Shown here: piece by piece, positions 52,583-62,666 of the stretch
Numbering within the stretch: the first letter of the stretch is position 1
Layout: the number at the start of each line of letters is the position of its first letter
DNA from: MedAcidi-G1 sp002294285
GTDB taxonomy: Bacteria; Actinomycetota; Acidimicrobiia; Acidimicrobiales; MedAcidi-G1
Assembly: GCA_963999645.1 (NCBI GenBank)
Contig: CAXEUY010000005.1
Location: 48,866 to 112,865 of the forward strand
Length of the DNA stretch: 64,000 bases
Direction of reading: 5' to 3'
The notes under the pieces: generated by a model
Seen by the model: the letters and a program-made list of their open reading frames with translations, nothing else
Database searches by the model: none
Told to the model about the DNA's origin: nothing
Position numbers and translations under genes: made by a program

Positions 52583-52672
52583 GGAAGGTTGCCAGAGCGG
52601 ACGAATGGGGCGGCCTCGAAAGCCGTTGTGGCCTCCGGGTCACCGTGGGTTCGAATCCCACACCTTCCGCCA
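52583..52672 (+). tRNA. tRNA-Ser (anticodon CGA), CCA encoded
   Basis: 90 bases with CCA. Acceptor GGAAGGT/ACCTTCC, loop CTCGAAA gives CGA (reads UCG), the same variable-arm sequence as the GGA gene on the other strand, discriminator G. The SDR gene on the opposite strand ends four bases after it. Confidence 0.96.
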
Positions 52673-52675
52673 GTT

Positions 52676-53566
52676 TCAAACGCCCATCTCGTGATGTGGT
52701 GGAACTTCAAAGCGTCCTATTGCATCAGCTCTACGGTGAAGCAATTCAATAGTTTCATCTAGATCTTTGGCAATGATGTATTGTCGCCTAACAACACACT
52801 CAACTACGAATCTACCCAAAGCATCAAGGTCAGCGACCTTTACTTCACGTCCGGATTTTTCAAGCATATTTTTTAACTCTTCAAAACTCATAGGCTTTCG
52901 CTTACTTGGATTTTTAACTCTTTCCAGTTCACTTGGTCTATTTCTTTGGGAGTTGAACAGTCCTGTATTCATGAGACCGCCCGATGGGTAAAAAATAGAA
53001 GCACCTATATCTCTACCTTCTAAAAGGAGTTGATGATGCAGAGCCTCAGTAAAACAACTAACGGCGGCTTTGCTAGAGGCATAAACAGAAGCCATCGGAA
53101 CTGGTGCAAAGCCACCATCACCTGAAGACGTATTAATAACATGGCCTGGCTGACCTGATTTAAGCATTCGAGGAATAAAAGACATTACTCCATTTGACAT
53201 TCCGAAAACATTTACTCCAAAACACCATTTCCAATCATTTGGTTCGTGTTCCCATGCCTTCCCACCGCCCCCAGAACCTACCCCTGCGTTATTAAACAAT
53301 AAAGTGCACTTATCAAAAGTTGAAAAAACATAATCTGCTAATGCTTCAACCGAATCGGGGTCACTTACATCAGTTATACAACCATGGACTTCACCAAAAT
53401 CCGACAACTCTTCTACTGTTGAGTCAAGTACAGATTGTTCAATATCGGCAATGATTACTATCATTTCTTTTTCGAGAAGAGCTTTTACAATCCCTTTTCC
53501 TATTCCATTTGCCCCACCTGTAACAACAGCTGTTCCATTTGTTAGTTCTAATGGTTTTAACGTCAT
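52676..53566 (-). CDS. Short-chain dehydrogenase/reductase
   Basis: 296 residues from ATG 53566, whose ATGA overlaps the amidohydrolase stop by four bases (a longer frame starts at 53605). Rossmann VVTGGANGIGKGIVKALL, LLFNNAGVGSGG, and catalytic Tyr/Lys in SVYASSKAAVSCF. Oxidises or reduces an alcohol/ketone with NAD(P). Last gene of the transport/catabolic operon. Confidence 0.9.
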   Translation of the reverse strand: MTLKPLELTNGTAVVTGGANGIGKGIVKALLEKEMIVIIADIEQSVLDSTVEELSDFGEVHGCITDVSDPDSVEALADYVFSTFDKCTLLFNNAGVGSGGGGKAWEHEPNDWKWCFGVNVFGMSNGVMSFIPRMLKSGQPGHVINTSSGDGGFAPVPMASVYASSKAAVSCFTEALHHQLLLEGRDIGASIFYPSGGLMNTGLFNSQRNRPSELERVKNPSKRKPMSFEELKNMLEKSGREVKVADLDALGRFVVECVVRRQYIIAKDLDETIELLHRRADAIGRFEVPPHHEMGV

Positions 53567-54852
53567 ACTTTTTGCACTTGATTCAACGGGTTCATACCAG
53601 GACAACCTTTCGCATCTTCAGCTATTTCTGAATAATTGATTGGTGTTGAAACCTCAGCTTTTGTAGGACAAACTTTTTTTGCTAAAGGCTTCAGAGTTTC
53701 AACATCAAACTTATACAAACGAGCTGCATTATTAGTCAAAATTTGTGTTGCTTCGTCTTCTGAAAAATCAGCAAAAGTTAGACGAAGATGTTCGCGAGTA
53801 TATGGATATGAACCTTCAGTATGGGGATAATCAGAACCCCACATTATTTTTTCTATACCAATTTCCTTACACAAATGAGCTTCAGTTGGTCTCAAAAAAC
53901 TTGCCCCTATATGGCATTGCCTTTGCCAGTATTCACTTGGTTTCAGAGATAGTTGTTCTACAGCCATTCCTCCAAAAATTGTTTCCGACCCATATTTTCC
54001 AAATTTCATTCGTTCATAGAATGAGTCGAGTTTTTCCAGCGTGTCAGGTAACCATGCAGTACCAGTTTCGGTATTAACAAATTGCAAACTCGGATTTCGT
54101 TCAAAAACTCCGCTGAACATTAAATGCCAAAGAGCTCTTTGACTCCACCAAGTTACTTCGATCATAAAAACAGCTAATGAAGCCGGAAAATATGATCCGA
54201 AATCAGGTGTTGCTCCTCCTGCATGGTGATTTAGCGGCATCTCAAAATCTGCTGCAGCCGACCATATTGGGTCGTAACTTGGCGAATATAAAGGCTCAAA
54301 AGGGGAATCTGGAGGTGCCCCTGGAACCAACACCCCTCCTCTTAAGCCATTATTAGCCGCCCATTCAATTTCTTCTACGGAACCTTCAACATCACCCAAA
54401 AAAATCTGTGCCACTCCTGCACGTCTTTCCGGCGCTTCAGAAACAAAATCTGCTAACCACCTGTTATGTGCTCTTAGCCCTGCCCACCTTTTCTCAAAAT
54501 CATCGCTGTAGGGAGGTGCTTCAAATGGACTAGCAGCCGGCGGCGCAAAAGGTGGCGTAGTGTTGGGAAATAATACCGTTGCTACAACGCCATCTTCCTC
54601 TTGTTCTTTTAAACGTCGAGAGCTTGAAAAATTCCGATCTGCATCAAGTTCAGGATCTCCACCTATTCCAACATTTCTGGGGGACTTTTCTAAGCCTGCA
54701 TATAATTCATCCATTTTGACTTGATCAGCCTCAATAACATCTGCCCATTCATCAAATTCATCGTGATATTTTGTCTCAAGGTAATCTTTGTATTGACGTA
54801 GATCTGCGCCACAATGACTATCAGCTGAAATAATTACATGATGTTCATCCAT
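53563..54852 (-). CDS. Amidohydrolase family (amidohydrolase_2) protein
   Basis: 429 residues. VIISADSHCGADLRQYKDYL opens the TIM barrel, the metal-binding His/Asp appear in LNHHAGGA and IMWGSDYPHTEGS. Related to the next gene; both resemble decarboxylase-type amidohydrolases (2-amino-3-carboxymuconate-semialdehyde decarboxylase superfamily), but the substrate is unknown. Nine-base gap to the second copy (54861) and overlap with the SDR start. Confidence 0.85.
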   Translation of the reverse strand: MDEHHVIISADSHCGADLRQYKDYLETKYHDEFDEWADVIEADQVKMDELYAGLEKSPRNVGIGGDPELDADRNFSSSRRLKEQEEDGVVATVLFPNTTPPFAPPAASPFEAPPYSDDFEKRWAGLRAHNRWLADFVSEAPERRAGVAQIFLGDVEGSVEEIEWAANNGLRGGVLVPGAPPDSPFEPLYSPSYDPIWSAAADFEMPLNHHAGGATPDFGSYFPASLAVFMIEVTWWSQRALWHLMFSGVFERNPSLQFVNTETGTAWLPDTLEKLDSFYERMKFGKYGSETIFGGMAVEQLSLKPSEYWQRQCHIGASFLRPTEAHLCKEIGIEKIMWGSDYPHTEGSYPYTREHLRLTFADFSEDEATQILTNNAARLYKFDVETLKPLAKKVCPTKAEVSTPINYSEIAEDAKGCPGMNPLNQVQKV

Positions 54853-54860
54853 AGAAATCC

Positions 54861-56138
54861 TTAGTACTGTAATTCACAACCATATTCATCAAGCCACCAG
54901 CGTGCTTCACGTAAAGCATTTTCAGAAGTTCTTAATTCAGGATCTTGATTAAGTTGTTTTGGAGTTGGACCAACACGACTCGCAATAGAGTTCAGCCCCT
55001 CAAAATCGAGTCCATAACACTCAACTGCATTAAGTCCAAGCAGACGTCGCGTGTCCTCAATTGAAACATCTCGAAAATCATTCTCAAGGCGTTCAACTGT
55101 GTTTGGCCATGACCCTTCAGGATGGGGATAATCAGTACCCCACATGAGAGCATCTATGCCATTTACGTGTCTACGTCTGATTTCTTCACGTGACATAGTG
55201 GAAGCTCCAATAAATACATTCGTTCCAAAATATTCTGAAGGGAGTCGTGATATTAAACCCTTCATTCTTGAACCCATTTTTTTTATTTTGTTTGTACCGC
55301 CAAAATTAATATCAGCCTTCCACAAAATATCTCCAATCCAGAATGAACCACATTCGACTACTGCAAATTTCAAACCAGGAAAACGATCAAACTTTCCTGA
55401 AAACAACAATTGCCATAAGATTCGGTGTGTCCAAAAAGGCACCTCGCTAATGTACATAGCTACGTTTTCTCCATAACTTGGAAAATCAGCTTCTCCAGAA
55501 TGCGTATGAACTACAAGACCGGTTTCGCTACACGCTGCCCAAACTTTGTCATAATGATCAGAACCGTAAGGTGGAAAACCGTGCCACATCGTTGGCACCA
55601 TAACGCCATAAATACCTGGCTTCTCAGCGAGTGCTTCTATTTCTTTTACTGCCTCATCTACATCATGCGTTATTGGAACTAAAGCAACTCCAGCCCGTCT
55701 AACTGGGTCATCTCCACAAAATTCTTCTAACCAACGGTTATGTGCTCTTGCTCCGCCAAAAGCAAGCTTGGAATCAGTTATTTGACCTGCAGCCAACCCA
55801 GCCCCAAAAGGTGGAGATTCTTGACCCGTGACGGCATCTCCGTCGGCAAAAATTATTTCTCCGGATATACCATCTGCATCCATTACACCATTTCGGACAG
55901 AAGAGTCATACGCTCCTTTTAACCCTTCCTCATTTTCACCTTCCCATTTCTCTATGAACTCAGCATTAACCTCTTCAGTGATGCGTCGATGCTCGTGCCG
56001 TTCTTCAACATATTTATCAAATTCTTCATGTAAAGATGAGTCAAGATAAGGGCGATAATCCTCACATTGAAGTCCTGCATGTGTGTCGGAAGAAACAATT
56101 AAGTACGGTTCTTCTCCTGTACTCACTTCTATAGACAT
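54861..56138 (-). CDS. Amidohydrolase family (amidohydrolase_2) protein, paralogue
   Basis: 425 residues. LIVSSDTHAGLQCEDYRPYL, VVHTHSGEADFPSYGENVAMY, LMWGTDYPHPEGSWPNTVERL. Same fold and metal residues as the downstream copy, with clear sequence drift, so probably two enzymes with different substrates or a heteromeric pair. Separated by nine bases from its neighbour and ten from the decarboxylase-family gene. Confidence 0.85.
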   Translation of the reverse strand: MSIEVSTGEEPYLIVSSDTHAGLQCEDYRPYLDSSLHEEFDKYVEERHEHRRITEEVNAEFIEKWEGENEEGLKGAYDSSVRNGVMDADGISGEIIFADGDAVTGQESPPFGAGLAAGQITDSKLAFGGARAHNRWLEEFCGDDPVRRAGVALVPITHDVDEAVKEIEALAEKPGIYGVMVPTMWHGFPPYGSDHYDKVWAACSETGLVVHTHSGEADFPSYGENVAMYISEVPFWTHRILWQLLFSGKFDRFPGLKFAVVECGSFWIGDILWKADINFGGTNKIKKMGSRMKGLISRLPSEYFGTNVFIGASTMSREEIRRRHVNGIDALMWGTDYPHPEGSWPNTVERLENDFRDVSIEDTRRLLGLNAVECYGLDFEGLNSIASRVGPTPKQLNQDPELRTSENALREARWWLDEYGCELQY

Positions 56139-56147
56139 CTATTCTCC

Positions 56148-56939
56148 TTACTCATCGTCGTCTTTATTTCCCAAGACTGAAAGATCGTCATAGCGTTGAT
56201 GGACAAAAGGTATCAAATTTTCAGCAGGAACAGTTCCTACGGTACGGGCACTAACTACGGTCGCGCGCTGAGAAAGGTTTATTGAAACTAGTTTTTTTAC
56301 CGGCAAATCTGATAGAGGATCCAATGGTGAATCACCAAGAATAACTTCACCTTCCACAACTTCTGCTTTACGCTCACGTGAAGATTTTTTTGAATGAACT
56401 ATAAAAGGGTCTCCATCAAGTTTGGTTGGGCCTTCAGGCGATGGAAGCAACTTGAAGTAAAAATCAATTCTTTCATTTGATACCGGATCCCGCTCACCGA
56501 TGATCTCACCTTTTATTTCAGCAACTGTAAAACCTAAACGTTTGATCGTGCTGTGAATTTCATTACCTTCTCTTTCTGCTTTAATCTCAGCAATTTTTTT
56601 TGGCTCACCAAATGTCTCACGACCACCAACCGTGGCTTGCTCTGTGGTCATCGGCATCAGAAGCGGGTACTCACCTAAGACATCGTCATGACATGCTTGA
56701 ACTCCGAACCATCCTGCACCAAATATCAGGTCACCAGGCATGGTGACCGTTGAAATATTAAGTCTTACTAATGGTTCAGGTCCCGGCTTCAAAGGTGGAG
56801 GAAGAACTGCAGCTATTACATCAGGATCGGTTTCATAGACAGCTTCTAGAGAATCAGACCAGGTTTCTCTCCCTGTGGCTTCAAGTTCTCTATTTCGAAT
56901 TGATTCCTTGGATCGAGGTCCATACCTGATATTGCTCAT
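56148..56939 (-). CDS. Acetoacetate decarboxylase family protein
   Basis: 263 residues. MPMTTEQATVGGRETFGEPKKIAEIK carries the EPKK motif; the second Lys there (about residue 115) is the Schiff-base lysine of acetoacetate decarboxylase. RVNIS-type strands follow (LVRLNISTVTMPGD, FIVHSKKSSR). The family includes decarboxylases and aldolase-dehydratases, so the reaction is open. It lies between the amidohydrolases and the permease genes. Confidence 0.8.
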   Translation of the reverse strand: MSNIRYGPRSKESIRNRELEATGRETWSDSLEAVYETDPDVIAAVLPPPLKPGPEPLVRLNISTVTMPGDLIFGAGWFGVQACHDDVLGEYPLLMPMTTEQATVGGRETFGEPKKIAEIKAEREGNEIHSTIKRLGFTVAEIKGEIIGERDPVSNERIDFYFKLLPSPEGPTKLDGDPFIVHSKKSSRERKAEVVEGEVILGDSPLDPLSDLPVKKLVSINLSQRATVVSARTVGTVPAENLIPFVHQRYDDLSVLGNKDDDE

Positions 56940-57016
56940 TACTCTCCCTGATTGAAATCTGTTTTATGTTTCATTTTCGCGAACATTGATTGAAATTGCT
57001 AGACGGAAAAATTCTT

Positions 57017-58156
57017 TTAATAAGAAAAGGGCCAGGTTTTAAAATATGTTTTTACTCTCATCCATATACCGGCAATACCTCTAGGTTCAAGTAATAAAAA
57101 AGCAGCGATAAGTATTCCGTAGATGATGTGATTCAACGAAGATATTGAAATCATGCCTCCTATTCCACCTTCATCTCCGCTAACACCTGGCAGGTCATAG
57201 TCTCTAGAAATATTTTCAACGAAACGAGGAAGGCTTCCTAACACGAAAGCTCCGATTATAGATCCGTGGATTGTACCCATTCCGCCCAAAATAATTATTG
57301 CTATGTATTGGATCGCAACTAGTAATCCAAAATCGATGGGGCTTATAAATGACTGCAAAACCCCAAAAAGAGCTCCAGCAAGAGCAGCAATTGAACTCGA
57401 AATTGCAAATGCCATCGTTTTATAGTGCAACAGGTCCACGCCTATAATTTCAGCGGCAATGTCACGATCTCGAACTGCTTGTAACGCTCTTCCCGGTCTT
57501 GTTCTAACAATGTTTTTGACTAACAATGCGACGATTGCGACAAACCCCCAAATCAGCCAGAAAAATGATTGAGATTTTTCGAATTCATGGCCGAAAATTT
57601 CCAAATTTCTAAAATCAATTGAACCGATTTTTAACGAAGCGCCTGTAACAGAAACCCCTGTACTGCCCCCAGTAACTGACTTCCAATTTCTAAAAATGTG
57701 ATCGCCTAAAAAAACTAAACCAAGAGTCACTACAACTAAATAGTTTCCACGGAGACGAAGAGCTAATGGCCCGACTATGAAGCCAATTAAAAAACCGACC
57801 AAAAGTGAACATGGCAGCCAAATTAAAAAAGGCAAATCCCACGTCGTGCCCGCATAAGCAGTGAAATAGGCTCCAGCTCCCACAAAAACTGAGTGACCAA
57901 GTGAAACCTGCCCTGTGTAACCTGTCAATAAATTGAGACCTATTGCACCTACAGCAAAAACACCTGCATAGTTAAGTGTTGTCATAGTGAGTCCTACATC
58001 ACTTAAAAATTTTGTTACTGGAAAAGTCTCCCAAATTATCGGACTCAAAATATAAAGAGCTATAAGAGTCAACAAACCAACTCTTAACAAAGGAGTTCTC
58101 CACAACATCAAATCTTGTTGATAACGAACTTTTAAGTCTTTAGATGGATTAGACAT
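57017..58156 (-). CDS. livM: Branched-chain-type ABC permease (LivM)
   Basis: 379 residues, about ten membrane helices. YAGVFAVGAIGLNLLTGYTGQVSLGHSVFVG, GNYLVVVTLGLVFLGDHIFRNW, RPGRALQAVRDRDIAAEIIGVDLLHYKTMAFA (the conserved EAA-like cytoplasmic loop) and GMGTIHGSIIGA are LivM hallmarks. Preceded by livH with a six-base gap. Confidence 0.93.
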   Translation of the reverse strand: MSNPSKDLKVRYQQDLMLWRTPLLRVGLLTLIALYILSPIIWETFPVTKFLSDVGLTMTTLNYAGVFAVGAIGLNLLTGYTGQVSLGHSVFVGAGAYFTAYAGTTWDLPFLIWLPCSLLVGFLIGFIVGPLALRLRGNYLVVVTLGLVFLGDHIFRNWKSVTGGSTGVSVTGASLKIGSIDFRNLEIFGHEFEKSQSFFWLIWGFVAIVALLVKNIVRTRPGRALQAVRDRDIAAEIIGVDLLHYKTMAFAISSSIAALAGALFGVLQSFISPIDFGLLVAIQYIAIIILGGMGTIHGSIIGAFVLGSLPRFVENISRDYDLPGVSGDEGGIGGMISISSLNHIIYGILIAAFLLLEPRGIAGIWMRVKTYFKTWPFSY

Positions 58157-58162
58157 ATGAAC

Positions 58163-59224
58163 TCAAACTCTGTGAACTTCTTTTGTACCGAAAAGCCCAT
58201 ATGGACGAATCATTAAAATTACTAGCATCACGATAAAAACCATTACTCTGTCAAATCCAACTCCCAACCAATGGAGATCCCATTCAGGCTGGTATACCTT
58301 TGTCAAATTTTGTATGATTCCAACGATAACTCCTCCTATAACGGCACCTCCTGGAGAGTCAAACCCACCTAAGATCATTGCTGGGAAAGCAAGAAAAACT
58401 ATTAAATCCATATTCGGCGTCAATTGTGCGATGCCTACACCAGTTACTGTTCCGGCTAAAGCAGCCACTGCACCAGCGATTCCAAAAGCAGTGGCAAAAA
58501 CCACCTTTAAAGAAATACCTTGGGCAAAAGCAGCCTCATGATCAAAATGAGCCGCTCGCATCGCGATACCAATTTTTGTGTACCGATTCACCAAGAAAAA
58601 ACCTAAAAGCGCAATAGCAGTTAAAGCGATTGTCCAAAGTTTTGCATGCGTAAAAACTAAATCACCCGCTTTGATAATCTTAAAGCCCCATGGGTCTCCC
58701 ATATTTATTTCAGCAAAACCCCAAATAGATGGAACAACTTGTTTGATAACAAAAAGTATCCCTATGGTCACAATGATCGAACCAAATATTGGCAATTCAT
58801 TCGATTGGCTTGATCCAAAACGAATTTCAAGTCCGCGGACTAAGAAATAGATGAACACACCAGCAATTAATCCAATAATTAGCGAAACAAGGTGAGTGTT
58901 CCCATTATAAAAAGACACAGACCAGATAAGTAAACAAAAACCCCCAGCAGTTATTTCTTTTAATGAACGGTGTAAAAGTAACAACTGTATGAGAATTGCG
59001 ATAATTGAAGTAACAATCATTGACAAAAATAAAGACAAGTAGAAATTCCAACCCCACGTTTGACTAAAGTTGTAGGTCAAAAATGCTCCTATCAACAAAA
59101 AGCCTCCCTGTGCAAAATTAATGATTCCTGTTGCACGGTAAATAACAACAAAACCAAGAACTATCAACGAGTATCTTGACCCCAGAGCTATACCATCAAA
59201 TACGCCTTGTAAGAGTTGCTCCAT
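58163..59224 (-). CDS. livH: Branched-chain-type ABC permease (LivH)
   Basis: 353 residues, membrane-embedded. GVFDGIALGSRYSLIVLGFVVIYRATGIINFAQGGFL opens the LivH signature, and MRAAHFDHEAAFAQGISLKVVFA and GGFDSPGGAVIGGVIVGI follow. ATG 59224 overlaps the stop of the acyl-CoA synthetase by one base (TAATG). Pairs with livM to form the translocation pore. Confidence 0.93.
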   Translation of the reverse strand: MEQLLQGVFDGIALGSRYSLIVLGFVVIYRATGIINFAQGGFLLIGAFLTYNFSQTWGWNFYLSLFLSMIVTSIIAILIQLLLLHRSLKEITAGGFCLLIWSVSFYNGNTHLVSLIIGLIAGVFIYFLVRGLEIRFGSSQSNELPIFGSIIVTIGILFVIKQVVPSIWGFAEINMGDPWGFKIIKAGDLVFTHAKLWTIALTAIALLGFFLVNRYTKIGIAMRAAHFDHEAAFAQGISLKVVFATAFGIAGAVAALAGTVTGVGIAQLTPNMDLIVFLAFPAMILGGFDSPGGAVIGGVIVGIIQNLTKVYQPEWDLHWLGVGFDRVMVFIVMLVILMIRPYGLFGTKEVHRV

Positions 59225-61047
59225 TAGTACATACTTTCAATCAAATCGGCAAACTGCTCGGTGAGAGTGGCTCTTTTAACTTTTTGTGTAGCGGTAAGTT
59301 GACCGTCTTCATGATCAAGCTCTATTGGTAATAGTTTGAAATACTTAATAGTTTCTACTTGAGCAAAATCTTTATTTGCTTCATTTATAACTGACGAAAC
59401 TAATTCATTAACTTCGTCTTTAGAAGACAAATCCTCGTAAGTTGTGTAGGGAATGCCTTCGCGTGTAGCCCAATCTCCAACTGTGTCACTTTCAATTCCA
59501 ATTAAAGCCGTCAGATATTTCCGTTTATCTCCAATAACCATGGCTTCTCTGATGTAAGGAGAAACCTTTATTCGATTTTCTATTTCAGATGGTGAGAGAT
59601 TCTTTCCACCTGCCGTGATGATTATGTCTTTTTTACGATCTGTAATCCACAGATGCCCAAGTTCATCTATATGCCCTATATCACCAGTGTGTAACCAGTC
59701 GTCAATAATTGTTTCTTTAGTTGCTTCCGGGTTTTTAAAATAGCCATTGAATGTTGCCTCAGAACGGGTAAGTATCTCTCCATCTTCAGCTATGCGCACT
59801 TCAGAATTAGGTAATGGTTTCCCAACAGAACCTAAACGCAGCTCATCAACTGGAACAATCGTTGCCACAGCTGTATTCTCTGTCATTCCGTATCCTTCTC
59901 GCACAGGAACTCCAACTGACATAAGAAACTCAAGGACCTGAGGAGCAATAGGTGCAGCTCCAGATAGGGCTTCACGAACTCGCATCATCCCTACTCTTTT
60001 CTTTAATGACCTAAACACAAAAAGCCAACCTATTCCAAACCATATTGAGTCAATGAAGGTGCTTTTATTTTTCAAACGTCTTTTTAAAATAAAGCCTCCT
60101 TGCTTAATCCAAAAATTGAATAGAGCATGCTTTAACCAAGTTGCATCGTTTGATCGTATTTGGATAGCAGCAAGCATTTTTTCCCACACACGTGGAACTC
60201 CAAGAAAAAATGTTGGCTGAACCTCACGTAGATCTTCCATGAATGAATTTGTATCCTCACCAAAATTAACTACATAACCGTGATATACGCCATTAGCAAC
60301 TGATATAACTCTCTCAGCTACATGACATAAAGGAAGGTATGACAGCACCTCATCATTTTTACGAAAATCGTAAACAAGCCCCCATGTAAGAGCGGCGAAT
60401 CTCAAATTTTGGTGAGTGATCATTGCACCTTTTGGAGGGCCTGTTGTACCTGATGTATAGACAATTATCGCAGTTTCAGAAGCAGAAATAGTTTGTATCA
60501 TTTTCTCGAAACTTTTTCCATCATCAGATTCGCCTAAACTTATCAATTCCTCAAAAGTAATAATTCTCGGGTCATCAATTGTTTTTATTCCTCTTGGGTC
60601 AATGACAACTATTTTCTTTAACTTCTCTAATCGGTCCCATGCTTCCAACGCCTTATCAAGTTGTTCCTCGTCTTCAACAACTAGAACAGACGCTTCAGAG
60701 TGATTAAGAAGATACTCGACTTCCGAAGCGGGACTCGTTGGATAAATTCCAACTGCGACTGATCCAAGTGTTTGTGCACCTAAATCTGCAAAAACCCACT
60801 CGGGTCTATTTTCTGAATGGATTGCTACTTTGTCACCTTCTCTAACCCCCAGTTCATAAAATCCAAATGCCACTGATTTTACAATTTCGAAATACTGCCC
60901 CCATGAGAATTCTTGCCATATACCGAATTTTTTATGACGGATCGCGACATCATTGGGGCGCATCTGAGAGTGTTCAAGCAATTTCGCTGACAAACTTATT
61001 AACTCATCTTGTTCTTTGTCATGTTCATTTAATTGCTGAGAACTCAC
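59224..61047 (-). CDS. AMP-dependent acyl-CoA synthetase (long-chain type)
   Basis: 607 residues. VYTSGTTGPPKGAMITHQNL is the AMP-binding motif, VREGYGMTENTAVAT and LHTGDIGHIDELGHLWITDRKKDIIITAGGKNLSPSEIENR complete the adenylate-forming fold. Ends LTATQKVKR with the C-terminal catalytic Lys. GTG 61047 overlaps the livG stop by four bases (GTGA). Its position between livG and livH shows that substrate import and CoA activation are coupled; chain length cannot be told. Confidence 0.93.
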   Translation of the reverse strand: MSSQQLNEHDKEQDELISLSAKLLEHSQMRPNDVAIRHKKFGIWQEFSWGQYFEIVKSVAFGFYELGVREGDKVAIHSENRPEWVFADLGAQTLGSVAVGIYPTSPASEVEYLLNHSEASVLVVEDEEQLDKALEAWDRLEKLKKIVVIDPRGIKTIDDPRIITFEELISLGESDDGKSFEKMIQTISASETAIIVYTSGTTGPPKGAMITHQNLRFAALTWGLVYDFRKNDEVLSYLPLCHVAERVISVANGVYHGYVVNFGEDTNSFMEDLREVQPTFFLGVPRVWEKMLAAIQIRSNDATWLKHALFNFWIKQGGFILKRRLKNKSTFIDSIWFGIGWLFVFRSLKKRVGMMRVREALSGAAPIAPQVLEFLMSVGVPVREGYGMTENTAVATIVPVDELRLGSVGKPLPNSEVRIAEDGEILTRSEATFNGYFKNPEATKETIIDDWLHTGDIGHIDELGHLWITDRKKDIIITAGGKNLSPSEIENRIKVSPYIREAMVIGDKRKYLTALIGIESDTVGDWATREGIPYTTYEDLSSKDEVNELVSSVINEANKDFAQVETIKYFKLLPIELDHEDGQLTATQKVKRATLTEQFADLIESMY

Positions 61048-61817
61048 GAGGCTTCTCCTAAATAAGCAGCTATAACAAGTGGATTATCCTGAATCTCTTT
61101 AGGAATGCCTGTGGCAATTGTTTGTCCAAAATCAAGTGCCATTACACGATCCGCTATGTCCATCACCATTGCCATATCATGTTCAACAAGCAAAATGGGT
61201 ACACCTAACTCATGATTTATTTCAAGAATGTATCTAGCCATGTCTTCAGTTTCTTCTAGATTCATTCCTGCAACAGGCTCATCTAAGAGAAGAATACGTG
61301 GCTCCATAGAAAGCGCACGTCCTAATTCAACACGTTTTTGGATTCCATAAGGTAGTAGTCCCACTGGTTGGTATCTATAGGGTTGAAGCTCAAGCAAATC
61401 AATAATTGTTTCAACTTTTTTACGGTTTTTTATCTCCTCGTTTTTAGCACGACCCCACCACAGGGCACCTGAAAAAAATCCTGTCTTCATTTTTAAATGG
61501 CGTCCAAGAAGTAAATTATCTATAAGATCCAAGTTCATAAATAACCCTAAATTCTGAAACGTTCTACCTACACCTTGACGGGCCACATTTACAGGTCGCT
61601 CTCCTATCATCTCTTTACCTTCGAATAAAACCGAACCTGCCTGTGGCTTATACACACCATTTATACAATTAAAGATTGAAGTCTTACCAGCACCATTGGG
61701 ACCAATAATCGCAAAAAGTTCTCCAGATTTAACTCCGAAACTAACATCCTCAAGAGCAGTTACTCCTCCAAACCGAAGTGTCACTTGACTGAAATCAAGA
61801 ATTTTTGAAGAGTCCAT
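61044..61817 (-). CDS. livG: ABC transporter ATP-binding protein (LivG)
   Basis: About 257 residues from ATG 61817, whose TGATG overlaps the livF stop by one base and follows a GGAG (the frame opens at 61829). Walker A AIIGPNGAGKTSIFNCI, signature LPYGIQKRVELGRALSM, Walker B ILLLDEPVAGM, and LVEHDMAMVMDIADRV. Powers import with livF. Confidence 0.95.
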   Translation of the reverse strand: MDSSKILDFSQVTLRFGGVTALEDVSFGVKSGELFAIIGPNGAGKTSIFNCINGVYKPQAGSVLFEGKEMIGERPVNVARQGVGRTFQNLGLFMNLDLIDNLLLGRHLKMKTGFFSGALWWGRAKNEEIKNRKKVETIIDLLELQPYRYQPVGLLPYGIQKRVELGRALSMEPRILLLDEPVAGMNLEETEDMARYILEINHELGVPILLVEHDMAMVMDIADRVMALDFGQTIATGIPKEIQDNPLVIAAYLGEAS

Positions 61818-62638
61818 CAAGCACTCCACCTTTTTCTACGTCGATATGTTTTTACGTCTCTAAATGAACGCCGTCCTGCTTCACCAACGCCTAAATAAAA
61901 CTCTTTAATATCATCGTCTTGTAATAGTTCATGGCTTAATCCATCACGAACAATTCTTCCGTTTTCAAGTACGTAACCCCGGTTAGCGATCGAAAGTGCC
62001 ATAGTCGCATTTTGTTCTACAAGCAAAACACTTGTTCCTTGCCTATTTACCGTTTCAATTATGTCTCTGATTTGTTGAACAAGCAGTGGTGCTAAACCCA
62101 GAGAAGGCTCATCAAGCACTAGCAATCTAGGGGATGTCATCAAAGCTCTCCCTATAGCTAGCATTTGTTGCTCTCCACCTGAAAGATAACCTGCGGTCGA
62201 ACGTGAACGAGAAGCTAAGACTGGGAAAAGACCCACAACACGATCATGAGCCTCTGCAATTTTCTGTCTTGAAGCAACCGTGTATGCACCTGCTTTAAGA
62301 TTTTCTTCAACTGTCAATTCTGCAAAAATTCGTCTACCTTCCATAACCTGTGATAAACCTGCACGAACCAACCTCGAAGGATCATATCTGTTTGTTTTCT
62401 CACCAAGAAAAGAAACAGAACCTTTTGTAATTTTTCCTCTATGAATTTCCAGCAATCCAGTGATAGATCTCAACAAGGTTGTTTTTCCCGCTCCATTTGC
62501 ACCTAGAAGAGCGACAATTTCACCTTCAGAAACATTCATCGAAATACCACGAAGGACAAGTATGACCTCGTTGTAAACAACTTCGAGATTGTCAACTGAA
62601 AGTATAGGTTTCTCTTTTTTTTCTAAAGCGTCTTCCAT
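61817..62638 (-). CDS. livF: ABC transporter ATP-binding protein (LivF)
   Basis: 273 residues. LLGANGAGKTTLLRSITG, LSGGEQQMLAIGRALM, LLVLDEPSLGLAPLL and LLVEQNATMALSIANRGY identify LivF. The C-terminal ~25 residues extend the family norm with basic residues (GEAGRRSFRDVKTYRRRKR). First gene after the SBP hairpin; ATG 62638. Confidence 0.94.
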   Translation of the reverse strand: MEDALEKKEKPILSVDNLEVVYNEVILVLRGISMNVSEGEIVALLGANGAGKTTLLRSITGLLEIHRGKITKGSVSFLGEKTNRYDPSRLVRAGLSQVMEGRRIFAELTVEENLKAGAYTVASRQKIAEAHDRVVGLFPVLASRSRSTAGYLSGGEQQMLAIGRALMTSPRLLVLDEPSLGLAPLLVQQIRDIIETVNRQGTSVLLVEQNATMALSIANRGYVLENGRIVRDGLSHELLQDDDIKEFYLGVGEAGRRSFRDVKTYRRRKRWSA

Positions 62639-62666
62639 TGAACTTAATATTAACCAGTAAAAAGTT

